Below the pieces are notes generated by a model. That model saw nothing but the letters and a program-made list of their open reading frames with translations. It ran no database searches and was not told where the DNA came from. Positions 17,738 to 26,800 of a DNA stretch of 64,000 nt are shown here, piece by piece. Position 1 is the first letter of the stretch. The number at the start of each line of letters is the position of its first letter. Origin of the DNA: Alteromonas sp. 5E99-2 (GTDB lineage: Bacteria > Pseudomonadota > Gammaproteobacteria > Enterobacterales > Alteromonadaceae); NCBI RefSeq assembly GCF_017368475.1, contig NZ_JAFNJE010000005.1, positions 62,001-126,000 on the forward strand, in the 5' to 3' direction. The translations under genes and the position numbers were made by a program.

Positions 17738-18337
17738 TTGTCGCGCCCTCGTGAATTCAATGAAGATAGAGTACTTGATTCCATAATGGATACATTTTGG
17801 AAATCAGGTTATGAGCAAACGTCCGCTCAAGATTTGGTTGAAGCAACTAAACTTGGAAGAGGGAGTTTGTACGGCGCTTATGGCAGCAAAGAGAAACTGT
17901 TTAAACTTGCGTTAACTCGATATAAAAATCATTCCAGAGCTTGTGCAGAAAAACTTAATCAAAAACTGCCTGTTAAAAAGTGTTTATACGATTTACTGCA
18001 TGAAATAGCACTTTCAGAAATAGAGGTTAGTCCTAAACGAGGTTGTTTAGTAACGAATACGGCAGTTGAGTTTTCAGGCCAAAATAGTGAAATAAATGAG
18101 CTGGTTAGAACAAACTTACGCATTTTAAAGCAAGGCATATACCATGCGCTTTTGCGAGGTCAAGAAAATGGTGAGATTGACTCAAAATTAAACATTATTC
18201 AAATATCGTTATATATTCTGTCTTCAATCCAAGGGCTTAGAGTTATGGCGAAAATAAGTACCTCTGAAGATACCGCTGATTTGTTATCTCTTATCGATAA
18301 TATTTTGTCAGTAATTTTTAAAGACAAAAATCCGTAA
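17738..18337 (+). CDS. TetR/AcrR-family transcriptional regulator
   Basis: A 199-residue one-component regulator. The N-terminal helix-turn-helix is seen in TSAQDLVEATKLGRGSLYGAYGSKEKLF (about residues 28-55, described here by its position), with the usual SLYGAYGSKE recognition region; the rest is an all-helical ligand domain. The start is a TTG at 17738 behind GTGGAAGT. It precedes an MFS exporter gene and a nitroreductase gene on the same strand. Similar operator-like sequences lie before both itself and the exporter, so it probably represses both. The inducer is unknown. Confidence 0.88.
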   Translation: MSRPREFNEDRVLDSIMDTFWKSGYEQTSAQDLVEATKLGRGSLYGAYGSKEKLFKLALTRYKNHSRACAEKLNQKLPVKKCLYDLLHEIALSEIEVSPKRGCLVTNTAVEFSGQNSEINELVRTNLRILKQGIYHALLRGQENGEIDSKLNIIQISLYILSSIQGLRVMAKISTSEDTADLLSLIDNILSVIFKDKNP

Positions 18338-18435
18338 CAAATTTTTTAATACTAGGATGTGCTGATTCACTTAGCATGTTTTTTCAGCGCCCGTGATCTG
18401 TTCGCAATATATGTAGAAGGATTTAATGTTTGTTT

Positions 18436-18457
18436 TTATGGAATGATCGTTAAAAAA
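18436..18457 (+). promoter_or_regulatory. Second candidate TetR operator, before the MFS gene
   Basis: TTATGGAATGATCGTT (18436-18451) repeats the left and central part of the inverted repeat before the regulator gene (shared pattern TTATGG-N-ATGAT-N-GTT). The right arm is degenerate. It lies 12-33 bases upstream of the transporter start. Confidence 0.45.
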
Positions 18458-18468
18458 TGGTTAATTGA

Positions 18469-19647
18469 ATGAAGAAACCTATGCGCAAAGAAAAATATTT
18501 AAATGAAACTGATACCCCGTCAAAGCTCCCTTTAGGGAAGCTGTTAGCATTTACCATGGTTGGGTTTCTTACGATAATGACCGAAAACGTACCGGCAGGA
18601 TTGCTGTTGCAAATTAGCCATTCATTGGATGTTTCTCAATCAATGGCCGGCCAAATGGTTACGCTTTATGCGCTTGGTTCAGTTGTTGCCGTCATACCTA
18701 TCGTGTTGTTAACCCGGAGCTGGAACAGGCGACCGCTTTTTTTAATGGCAATAGGCGGTTTGTTTTTATTCAATATGCTAACAGTAGTCGTTTTGTCATA
18801 TGAAATGATTCTGGCGGCTCGGTTTTTTGCAGGAATGGGAGCCGGTGTTGTATGGGGGGTTATGGCTGGCTATGCACGCCGTTTAGCGCCTGCTCATTTG
18901 CAAGGCCGTGCTCTTGCCATTGCGGGTTTAGGCCAACCTATAGCACTATCGATTGGAGTTCCTATGGGAGCTTGGTTAGGGGATGTTTTTGAGTGGCAAA
19001 CCGTCTTTTGGGGTTTATCTGTGTTGGCTTTTATTATGCTGGTTTGGATTAGGTTAATCGTCCCCGACATTTCAGGCCAAGTTAAAAAAGATCACATTTC
19101 GCTAAATAAAGTCTTATTAATCCCAGGTGTTAGACCAATTCTGTTTGTCCTATTTACTTGGATTTTAGCTCATAACATTCTTTATACCTATATTTCTCCC
19201 TTTGTGGCGAGTACGAACTCTAGTGTTCGAATAGATGTATTACTTTTGCTATTTGGCGGGGCGTCTCTAATAGGTATTTTTATAACAGGAATGTTCGTAG
19301 ACCGTTTTTTGCGCTGCCTTGGTCTGACTACTCTCTCATTGTTTGCGTTTTCCATTGGTTTACTGTTGGTATTCAATAATTCAAATTCGTTTTTGATTGG
19401 TGGAATTCTTTGTTGGGGGATGTCATTTGGCGGAGCGCCTGTTTTATTACAAGCAGCACTGACCAAGAGAGCAAAAGAACATACAGATGCTGCGCAATCT
19501 ATTTTAGTGACCATCTTTAATATTGCAGTAGCTGGTGGAGGTATTGTGGGAGCCGTAATTATAGAAAACTTTGGTGACAAGGCACTACCTGTATCCCTGC
19601 TTCCATTGATTGTAATTGCTTTAGTTGTGAGTAAAAAAACGCTTTAA
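18469..19647 (+). CDS. MFS transporter, DHA1-type exporter
   Basis: A 392-residue major facilitator protein with about 12 predicted membrane helices. It has a charged cytoplasmic N terminus and an MFS motif A variant between helices 2 and 3 (LTRSWNRRPLF, near residue 83-93). It resembles AraJ/NepI-like drug or metabolite exporters of the DHA1 family. It follows a TetR gene and carries a matching operator-like site upstream, which suggests inducible export of a toxic compound. The start could be the ATG at 18469 or that at 18481. Substrate unknown. Confidence 0.85.
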   Translation: MKKPMRKEKYLNETDTPSKLPLGKLLAFTMVGFLTIMTENVPAGLLLQISHSLDVSQSMAGQMVTLYALGSVVAVIPIVLLTRSWNRRPLFLMAIGGLFLFNMLTVVVLSYEMILAARFFAGMGAGVVWGVMAGYARRLAPAHLQGRALAIAGLGQPIALSIGVPMGAWLGDVFEWQTVFWGLSVLAFIMLVWIRLIVPDISGQVKKDHISLNKVLLIPGVRPILFVLFTWILAHNILYTYISPFVASTNSSVRIDVLLLLFGGASLIGIFITGMFVDRFLRCLGLTTLSLFAFSIGLLLVFNNSNSFLIGGILCWGMSFGGAPVLLQAALTKRAKEHTDAAQSILVTIFNIAVAGGGIVGAVIIENFGDKALPVSLLPLIVIALVVSKKTL

Positions 19648-19739
19648 GTCTTGTACGCGCACCTCGGAATATACGTTAAAGCAACAAATTAAGAATTTTC
19701 ATTGTCGGCAATCAGTAACCCAATGCGGAGATGTAACAT

Positions 19740-20357
19740 ATGTTAAATGACACTATTCAGATGATAAAAGAAAGAAGCACTACTCATTTTTATCAGCCAG
19801 ATAAAGAGCTAAGTGTAAGTAAAATCAATGAACTTGTTGATGCAGCAACGAGCGCTCCAACTGCTTTTAACTTACAAAATTGGAAGTTTATTGCTGTACA
19901 GAGCTCACATGCGAAAATGAAATTAAGAAAATTTGCATGGAATCAAGATAAAGTGACTGATGCTAGTGTGATTTTCATAGTGTGTGGTGTCCTTCCTGAC
20001 TACCAAGCAGTAGATGAGCGACTAACGCCTTCTGTTAAGGCAGGAATTTTGCCTGATGATATTATTAGTAGTTGGACTGATGCAGCAAAGAATCTTTACT
20101 TTGATTTTCCTCAAAGAAGCAGAGATGAAGCAGTGAGATCCGCAACGTTCGGCGCATCAACACTTATTCTTGCCGCGACGTCTATGGGCTTAGGTTCAAC
20201 TCCCATGATTGGTTTTGATGCAGATAAAATTAAAACTGAACTTGAACTGGCTGAGGATGATATCCCCGTAATGCTATTGGCCGTTGGTTATGCAAAAGCA
20301 GAAAACTGGTCACAAAAGATAAGAAGGCCATTAAACGATATTTTAGAAATAATTTAA
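19740..20357 (+). CDS. Nitroreductase-family flavoprotein
   Basis: A 205-residue FMN-dependent NAD(P)H oxidoreductase of the nitroreductase fold. The N-terminal phosphate-binding segment is seen as KERSTTHFY (10-18), then SAPTAFNLQNW (about 38-48), and near the C terminus the LGSTPMIGFD flavin-contact region. Such enzymes reduce nitro groups, quinones or azo compounds. CGGAG precedes the ATG by 9 bases. It lies 92 bases after the MFS gene and may share the TetR-type control. Physiological substrate unknown. Confidence 0.86.
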   Translation: MLNDTIQMIKERSTTHFYQPDKELSVSKINELVDAATSAPTAFNLQNWKFIAVQSSHAKMKLRKFAWNQDKVTDASVIFIVCGVLPDYQAVDERLTPSVKAGILPDDIISSWTDAAKNLYFDFPQRSRDEAVRSATFGASTLILAATSMGLGSTPMIGFDADKIKTELELAEDDIPVMLLAVGYAKAENWSQKIRRPLNDILEII

Positions 20358-20656
20358 TTACTTATTATAAGAAATGTAATTCATTCCATTTCTATTATTT
20401 TTCTGCGTTTTCTAGACGTAGTTGTTATAGTCGTTGTATTTAACTGTCCTTTAAACTCGTAATTAGACTCATACCAACAGTTTAATCGGCCTTTTAATCA
20501 ACATTGGCTTTATTTTAAAGACTAGTCTTATAAATCAGTTTAATCGAAAAATTTTTTTATTAACTAAAAACTAAAAATTTGGACTATATTTAAGTGAATT
20601 TATAGATGAAATGGGGCTGGTACATACCCTGATGGGTTGTAGAAAAGGATTGAGTT
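20358..20656. other. AT-rich intergenic stretch
   Basis: About 300 bases without a gene. I see no terminator with a clear stem and no convincing operator. An AAAGGA at 20643-20648 serves as ribosome binding site for the next gene. Confidence 0.5.
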
Positions 20657-22303
20657 TTGATCAAGATACCCGCGCAAAAAACAAACTCTGAATTGAACGT
20701 TTTAATCATTGACGGGCAGGCACTTGTTCATTCAGTGGTGAAAGCAGCGTTACTGGATGTGGGGATGAAAAATATCCACAGTGCTTATAATGCGTATTCT
20801 GCGCTGAATTTATGCGAAAAAACGTCGTTCGATATGATACTTATCGCATTTGACGTGAAATGCGATAAAGATGGTTTTAATATTCTTGAAGAAATGAAGC
20901 ACAAAGGGTTTATTACTAAAACCACTATTGTGATTTTTCTTAGCGCAGATACGAGCCAAGGCTTGGTTAATTGCGTAATGGAAATGGAGCCAACCGACTT
21001 TTGGGTTAAGCCATTAGATCGGCAAAAAGTTGTTAAGCGTATAGGTCAAATTCTATTAATTGAAAAAAAGCTATATGCGTTGCGGTATTGTTTTGAACAA
21101 GAAGAATACGCTACCGCTATTTATTACGCTGAACGTCAATTAAAAGATGAATCGTTAGTATTATATTTTCCTCATATTAATCGGATGATCGGTCGTTGCT
21201 TGTTTAATTTGAAAGAGTATCAAGGCGCCCAAGAATTCTATGAGAAGTTAGCTCAAGTGGATGACTACGCCTGGATCCAAGTAGGACTTGCATCAACACT
21301 GCTTAAATTGAATAAAATAGATGAAGCCACGTTGTTAACAGACAGTTTATTAAAGCGAGAAGATACTAAGTTTGCGATTTATGATTTACTTGCAGAGCAC
21401 CATTTAGAACAAGAAAATTTCAAACTGGCGTATGAAATTATTCAAGAAGCAACAAAATTGGCGCCAAGAAGTATTGAAAGAAACAAAAAATCTTGGAATT
21501 TGGCTCGATTAAACCATGATAGGTTAGGGCAATATATAGCGACTAAAAATATCGCCAAATACGCTAAAAACTCAATTCACGATTCCCCCAAGTTGACTCT
21601 AGACATGATACGTTCAGGGATTGACTTGGCTGCAACACTTCCAGAAAGTGAAGCCAACAAGCTTACAGCCGATATAGAAAGTAAAATAGAGCGATTAAAG
21701 CAAAGCTTTGGAGCAGCTAGCGAGCTAGGTGAACAACTCGACATTGTTAATGTAAGGTTGTTGAATTTGTGTGTAGACAAAAAACAAGCTGAAAAAGCAA
21801 TGCAAATTCATTTAAAAGCGCAAATGTTAACTAACTTTGAAGACAACCTAGACAAAGTCAAAGCATTTCATGAAGTAGGAATGTGGGAACAGTCGATGCA
21901 GTTACTCGATAACATGAAAGAATATGTCGATAATGATTCTTTCACAGGGAAAGTACTGACAGAATATTTGGAACAAGAATCTAAAGAACGTCAAGATATT
22001 CGCTATAACCCGAAAGAGCTGGGTGAAATGGCATCAGTCCACTACAAAAACAGACGGTACAAACCTGCATACAACCTGTTACGCCAAGCGTCGCAACTGT
22101 CTCCATCTAACGCCAATATTTCTATTAGTTTATTAAAAGTACTGGCAATAATAGCTGAAGAGTCAGGGTTGACTGACGAAGAGCGTGAAGAATTTGAAAG
22201 CTGTATTGATATATTATCTAGTAGTCAGTTAACAGAAAATCAGCAAACTGCGTTAAATGGTTACCAAGAACGGATAGAAGAGAGTTTAAAAGTAACTGAG
22301 TAA
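20657..22303 (+). CDS. Pseudo-receiver protein with TPR repeats
   Basis: A 548-residue protein with an N-terminal CheY-like domain (about residues 12-130) and a long helical region with TPR-like repeats (about 135-545). The receiver is unusual: the acidic pair is reduced to Asp19-Gly20, and the phosphoacceptor column (compared with relatives that read DYxLGxxxDG) is Ala64 with a neighbouring Asp66. Ser96 and Lys118 remain. It is therefore probably not phosphorylated in the normal way. Start is a TTG at 20657 behind AAAGGA. Related proteins in Shewanella and Vibrio are annotated as TPR response regulators. It stands alone; function unknown. Confidence 0.8.
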   Translation: MIKIPAQKTNSELNVLIIDGQALVHSVVKAALLDVGMKNIHSAYNAYSALNLCEKTSFDMILIAFDVKCDKDGFNILEEMKHKGFITKTTIVIFLSADTSQGLVNCVMEMEPTDFWVKPLDRQKVVKRIGQILLIEKKLYALRYCFEQEEYATAIYYAERQLKDESLVLYFPHINRMIGRCLFNLKEYQGAQEFYEKLAQVDDYAWIQVGLASTLLKLNKIDEATLLTDSLLKREDTKFAIYDLLAEHHLEQENFKLAYEIIQEATKLAPRSIERNKKSWNLARLNHDRLGQYIATKNIAKYAKNSIHDSPKLTLDMIRSGIDLAATLPESEANKLTADIESKIERLKQSFGAASELGEQLDIVNVRLLNLCVDKKQAEKAMQIHLKAQMLTNFEDNLDKVKAFHEVGMWEQSMQLLDNMKEYVDNDSFTGKVLTEYLEQESKERQDIRYNPKELGEMASVHYKNRRYKPAYNLLRQASQLSPSNANISISLLKVLAIIAEESGLTDEEREEFESCIDILSSSQLTENQQTALNGYQERIEESLKVTE

Positions 22304-22363
22304 TCAGTATAAGCTTAGTATTTGTAATTAGTTGCTGTTTCGCAAAAACGAGCTTATTGAACC

Positions 22364-23599
22364 ATGATAAACATCAAACACCCAAAAGATTTACTGCGGT
22401 TACGTCGTTTTGTTTTGGAAGCGCAAGGGCTACTGCAAGCAAATGCATTTGGACGCGGTATAGCCGGTGCTTGTAACGCTATTGAACATTTGGGTTATAT
22501 TCAAATCGATACTATTTCAGTGGTCGAACGGGCGCATAATCATGTGCTGTTCTCTAGAGTACCTAGTTTCAAACCTCATATGATAAATCAGCTACTGGTG
22601 GCAGGTGAGGTGTTTGAATACTGGTCCCACGCAGCTGCGTTTCTTCCTATTGATGACTTTCGGTTTTCTTTGCCTTTTAAAGACGCAATTAAAAATGGAG
22701 CTCACCCTTGGTTTAAGAACAAAGATAAAAAACTCATGAGTGAACTACTGGAAAAGATTCGTTTAGAAGGCCCTTTGCGTTCAAGAGACTTAGAAAAAAA
22801 CACAAAGAAGGGGCGAGAACAAGAAATTAACAAAGCAAAACATACAGGGTGGTGGGATTGGAAACCTGCGAAAAAGGCCCTTGATCAACTCTACATGGAA
22901 GGCGAGTTAATGGTGAGTAGTCGAGAGGGGTTTCAAAAAACCTATGACATTACTGAACGTGTTTTACCTTCACATACCGACACCTCCATGCCTAGTACAG
23001 AAGAATTTGCAGAACACATAATCAACCAGCAGTTGCGTTGTCATGGTCTTGTTTCATTAAAAGGCTTTACCTATTTACGTAGAAGTGCCGAACTTCGAGA
23101 AGAGGTAAAAGCCTTAGTCATTGAAAAAGTAAATTCAGGGCTATTAGAGGAAGTGAAAGTCGCAGATTCTGACGTGTTTTTCATGGAGGTGGGAACCCTA
23201 GATCGCAAGCTTCCTCGCTTGAATAAAAAAATGCACATTCTTTCTCCCTTTGACAACAGTGTTATTCAGCGAGAACGACTGAAAACTTTATTCCAATTTG
23301 ATTACCAAATTGAATGTTACTTACCAGAAGCAAAACGCAAGTATGGTTACTTCTCATTGCCATTACTTTATCGCGCTGAGTTTGTTGGAAGAATGGATTG
23401 CAAGGCCCACCGTAAAAACGGTCATTTGGAAATTAAGTCTTTGTATTTTGAAATCGAACATTTTGAACACGACGAGCTTATTTCGGCTTTTGTAATGGCT
23501 ATTAATGAATTTTGCCAGTTTCAACAATGTTGTACTGTGTCTGTGGTTGATGTTCATCCGAAGGGGCTTTTGGAGGATATTAGAGTTAGGCTTCAATAA
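22364..23599 (+). CDS. ycaQ: YcaQ/AlkX-type DNA glycosylase (HTH_42 family)
   Basis: A 411-residue winged-helix protein of the HTH_42 family. E. coli YcaQ (AlkX) removes alkylated bases and unhooks interstrand crosslinks. The family catalytic motif is seen as Gln47-Ile-Asp49 in GYIQIDTI; the Q-x-D form is the AlkX type, while Streptomyces AlkZ has Q-x-Q. Conserved VLFSR, EYWSHAAAFLP and a LSPFDNSVIQRERL segment are also present. Start is the ATG at 22364. Its 3' end overlaps a gene fragment on the opposite strand by seven bases. Family is confident, activity is inferred. Confidence 0.85.
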   Translation: MINIKHPKDLLRLRRFVLEAQGLLQANAFGRGIAGACNAIEHLGYIQIDTISVVERAHNHVLFSRVPSFKPHMINQLLVAGEVFEYWSHAAAFLPIDDFRFSLPFKDAIKNGAHPWFKNKDKKLMSELLEKIRLEGPLRSRDLEKNTKKGREQEINKAKHTGWWDWKPAKKALDQLYMEGELMVSSREGFQKTYDITERVLPSHTDTSMPSTEEFAEHIINQQLRCHGLVSLKGFTYLRRSAELREEVKALVIEKVNSGLLEEVKVADSDVFFMEVGTLDRKLPRLNKKMHILSPFDNSVIQRERLKTLFQFDYQIECYLPEAKRKYGYFSLPLLYRAEFVGRMDCKAHRKNGHLEIKSLYFEIEHFEHDELISAFVMAINEFCQFQQCCTVSVVDVHPKGLLEDIRVRLQ

Positions 23600-23778
23600 T
23601 TTGTGATTTCTATACAAATTTCAGGTTGAGAGCCGTCTTTATGATTACTGTAATACACTCCAGAAGAAAAAACGGTATCCAAGTTAACGGTTTGATCAAA
23701 GCCATTTAACATTGCTTGTGGATTGCCGCTGTGGGTTGAGATTTTTGCTCCAGATACTTCAATTGAAATGATACTGTT
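23593..23778 (-). pseudogene. 3' fragment of an unrecognised gene at the island edge
   Basis: The minus strand is open for 61 codons after a stop at 23779-23781 and ends in TGA at 23595-23593, with no start at its upstream end (the only Met is internal). The translation has a normal mixed composition, with segments such as VSGAKISTHSGNPQ and GVYYSNHKDGSQPEICIEI. It looks like the tail of a protein whose front was replaced by the neighbouring large NTPase gene. I do not recognise the family. A 40-residue product from the internal ATG is possible. Confidence 0.45.
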
Positions 23779-23800
23779 TCAACTGCTTATGAGTTTGCTA

Positions 23801-26800
23801 TTATTCACTTGAAATAGTTAGTAGCTTAGATGTACTCGAAAGCATCCTCAAATAGGAAAATTCAGCTATATAAAAAGGATCCTCAAAATCATCGTACAAA
23901 AAGTATTTATGTCTTAATTTACGTCTAAATGCCATTGATTTTACATTATCGATTTCAACAAGGTCATAGGCATTTTTATTTAAATGAGCCTCGACATAAT
24001 TCATATCTGTATGCATTGCGTAAAGCGGGTCTTTCAATCTTGTTATTTCTCCATCTTTTTTTCTTAACTTAGTTCTAACGTTGTCTAAAAGATTGTTTCC
24101 TAAATATTCATTTTTATTCAACAACTCCAACAATTCGTAAAGGTTAAACAAGATGAGCGTTTTTGGTGGAAAGCTATCAGGGTCTTCACTTCTAAATGCC
24201 CTTCTGAATTCATCAAGAGCTTCAACTGACCATTCAATAACTGATATTGCTGACTTTACAAGACAATGAAATTCTTTTCGATTCTTAATTTTATCCGAGA
24301 TATTTCTGTTAATACTATGCATTGCATAACGTGCATTTAACCACAGGTATAAAGCATGAACTCTGGGCAGGTTACCTATAGGTGCGGGAATGTTGCTTAA
24401 TTCACATTTCAAACTAGAACGTGTCGGTTTTAGGTTATCAAAATACCACTGAGAAAATGAATAGCGACAATAATGCTCCCAAATACCAAACATAAGTAGA
24501 TAATTACTTATATTCGAGCGACACCAAACAACGACTGATTGACCTTTTGCATTATCATTATTTGTATTTAGAGTGTTAAGAATATCCTTTATTTTCAATG
24601 TGTTTTTATGAAAACCATCATCTTTTAGATGCTCTTTACTGGCACTGACTACATTTTGTCTAAACAGAATGTTTGCGGATTTATCGGATTTCTCTACACA
24701 AATTTGTGCTGATTCAATAACATCTTCTAGCCAAGTAGACTTTTGTTTAAAGCTTTGACAAATCAGTCTTAAGTTTCGTTCTAAATCAGAATATTTAGAC
24801 GTATTTAATGCCTTCATTTTTTTCCAAGGTAAGATTTCTAAAATAGCAATCCAATTTAGCAATATTGAACAATATTGATGGGCTGCATCTGCATATCGAC
24901 CTTGTTTTTTGTTGGCGTCAGCTGCCATAAAAATGTATTCAAAACTACAAAGCAATCGAGAACAGAGAGCTTTATTGTTGTCATCTGTCCAATTTTCAAA
25001 ACTAGAATGAAATTGGTTTCCATTGATTTTCCCCTCCCATAACGTCACAGAACATACTAAATTACTCCACAACTTAAAAAGCTCAATGTCTCTATCTTGT
25101 TTAATAGTATTTTGTAATCTAGACTTAATTTCATCCGCAATTGAGGAAAATTGTGCGTGTCCCCAAAGGTACAGGCTATTCGCTTCATTGTGAGTGATAT
25201 TATTACTCAGTGTTTTGTTTAACATTGGTGTTAAAAGTTGACTGAAATAATCTTGACTACTTTCAGAGTACTCTGATACAAGTGTTCTATAGTGCCCGCT
25301 GTAAAATGCTGCTGATAAATATTTTTCAAAAAAAGCATTACCCAATTGAGGTGTTTCCTGCCCAATCGTTTTGAGAACTGCATATTTTTCATATGGCTCT
25401 AAGACCTCTAAACGACCTGCTTTTATTTCAACAAAATCATTTGCTAATTTAGATAGAATAGCTTCATAGGCGCAGTTGTAGTTGTCTTCATAATTTGGGG
25501 AAAATTCTGATATTTGAGCAATAACGACATTTTTAGTTTGATAAATGTCACTTCCATCAGATAACGGCTGTTCAAATAGCAATAATGAAAACTTCTCTGC
25601 TTCTTTATAAATGGCTATCGCTTTACGTGTGTTTTCTCTGGCTTCTTCTAATGTTCCTTTTTTTAATAAGGTTCTAATAAGTAAATATTGTGCTTCTAAT
25701 GAGATTCCCCCAGCATGTCGCCAATCAGATTCGTCTTCTAAACGTAAAACCTTTTTTAAAAGAAATACGGTATTACTATAACTTGAAGAGGCTTCATCAT
25801 AATTATGTTCCGCTGTGGCAATATCGCCTAGGATGTATTGAGTTTTAGCCTGAGCTAAAAAGCTGTTGATACTTCCATCAGGCCGGTGCCTCATCGCTTC
25901 TTGCTTGTAATATTCACGAACGGGCTCCGATGAGTCTAACGCAAACTCGAAACTCGATGATTTAGCACCAAGCAGTTTTGCTAAGTAACTAAATTCCATA
26001 TCAGTTGATAAGAAAAAACGGTAAGGGAAAAGGTTGTTGGACGTTCTGCGTATCATCGATGAAAATGTTGAATGCAAATAATCATCAGCGAGGTAAGACA
26101 GCGTAGTTTCGGCATGAATATCTACACCAGCAACGGTTCTGTCGATCATTGGTCTCGAAAAGCCTCTGCTATGGAATCTAAACAAATCCAAAATGGTAAT
26201 AAAACTGGAAACAGCGGCTTTGTCATCGGTTTTGGATGTTACTCGCCCTTGGTGAACCTCAAACAACGAATATAATCTAGCGCTCACAAACATTCTGTGA
26301 ATATCTGATGGTGTAAAGAGCAACACTCTTTGTTTTTTATCACAATCTAGTTCATTAGGAATGAATAAATCTTCAGATTGAATTGATTCTACTCTCTCTT
26401 TTATGTGCTCTGAGTAAGTTTCAGTGTGATCTTTAAGCATCAATTCAAGTCGCTTGAAATTTCCCCAAGAGTGTAAGGTTAGATATTTAATAAACATTTC
26501 ATGATAAAATACGTGGTTAAGAAAATTATTTTCATCTATTTTTTTAGCTGAACCGGAGTTCTCTTTAAAAGCCTCGTATATTTTTTTACTAACCGGAATA
26601 TCCTTATCTCCCGTTACATATTGGTTAACATATTGCTTAACCATAGAAGAGTAATCCTTTGAATTACCATCACTCCAATCAGTTAATAGTGTCGGTATAT
26701 AGAAAATATCATCGAAAACACTTTCATAAAGTACACTGGTATAGCCGGATTCGGAATAAAAAGCATCAACGATTTCTCTACCTGCTACAACAATCATTAC

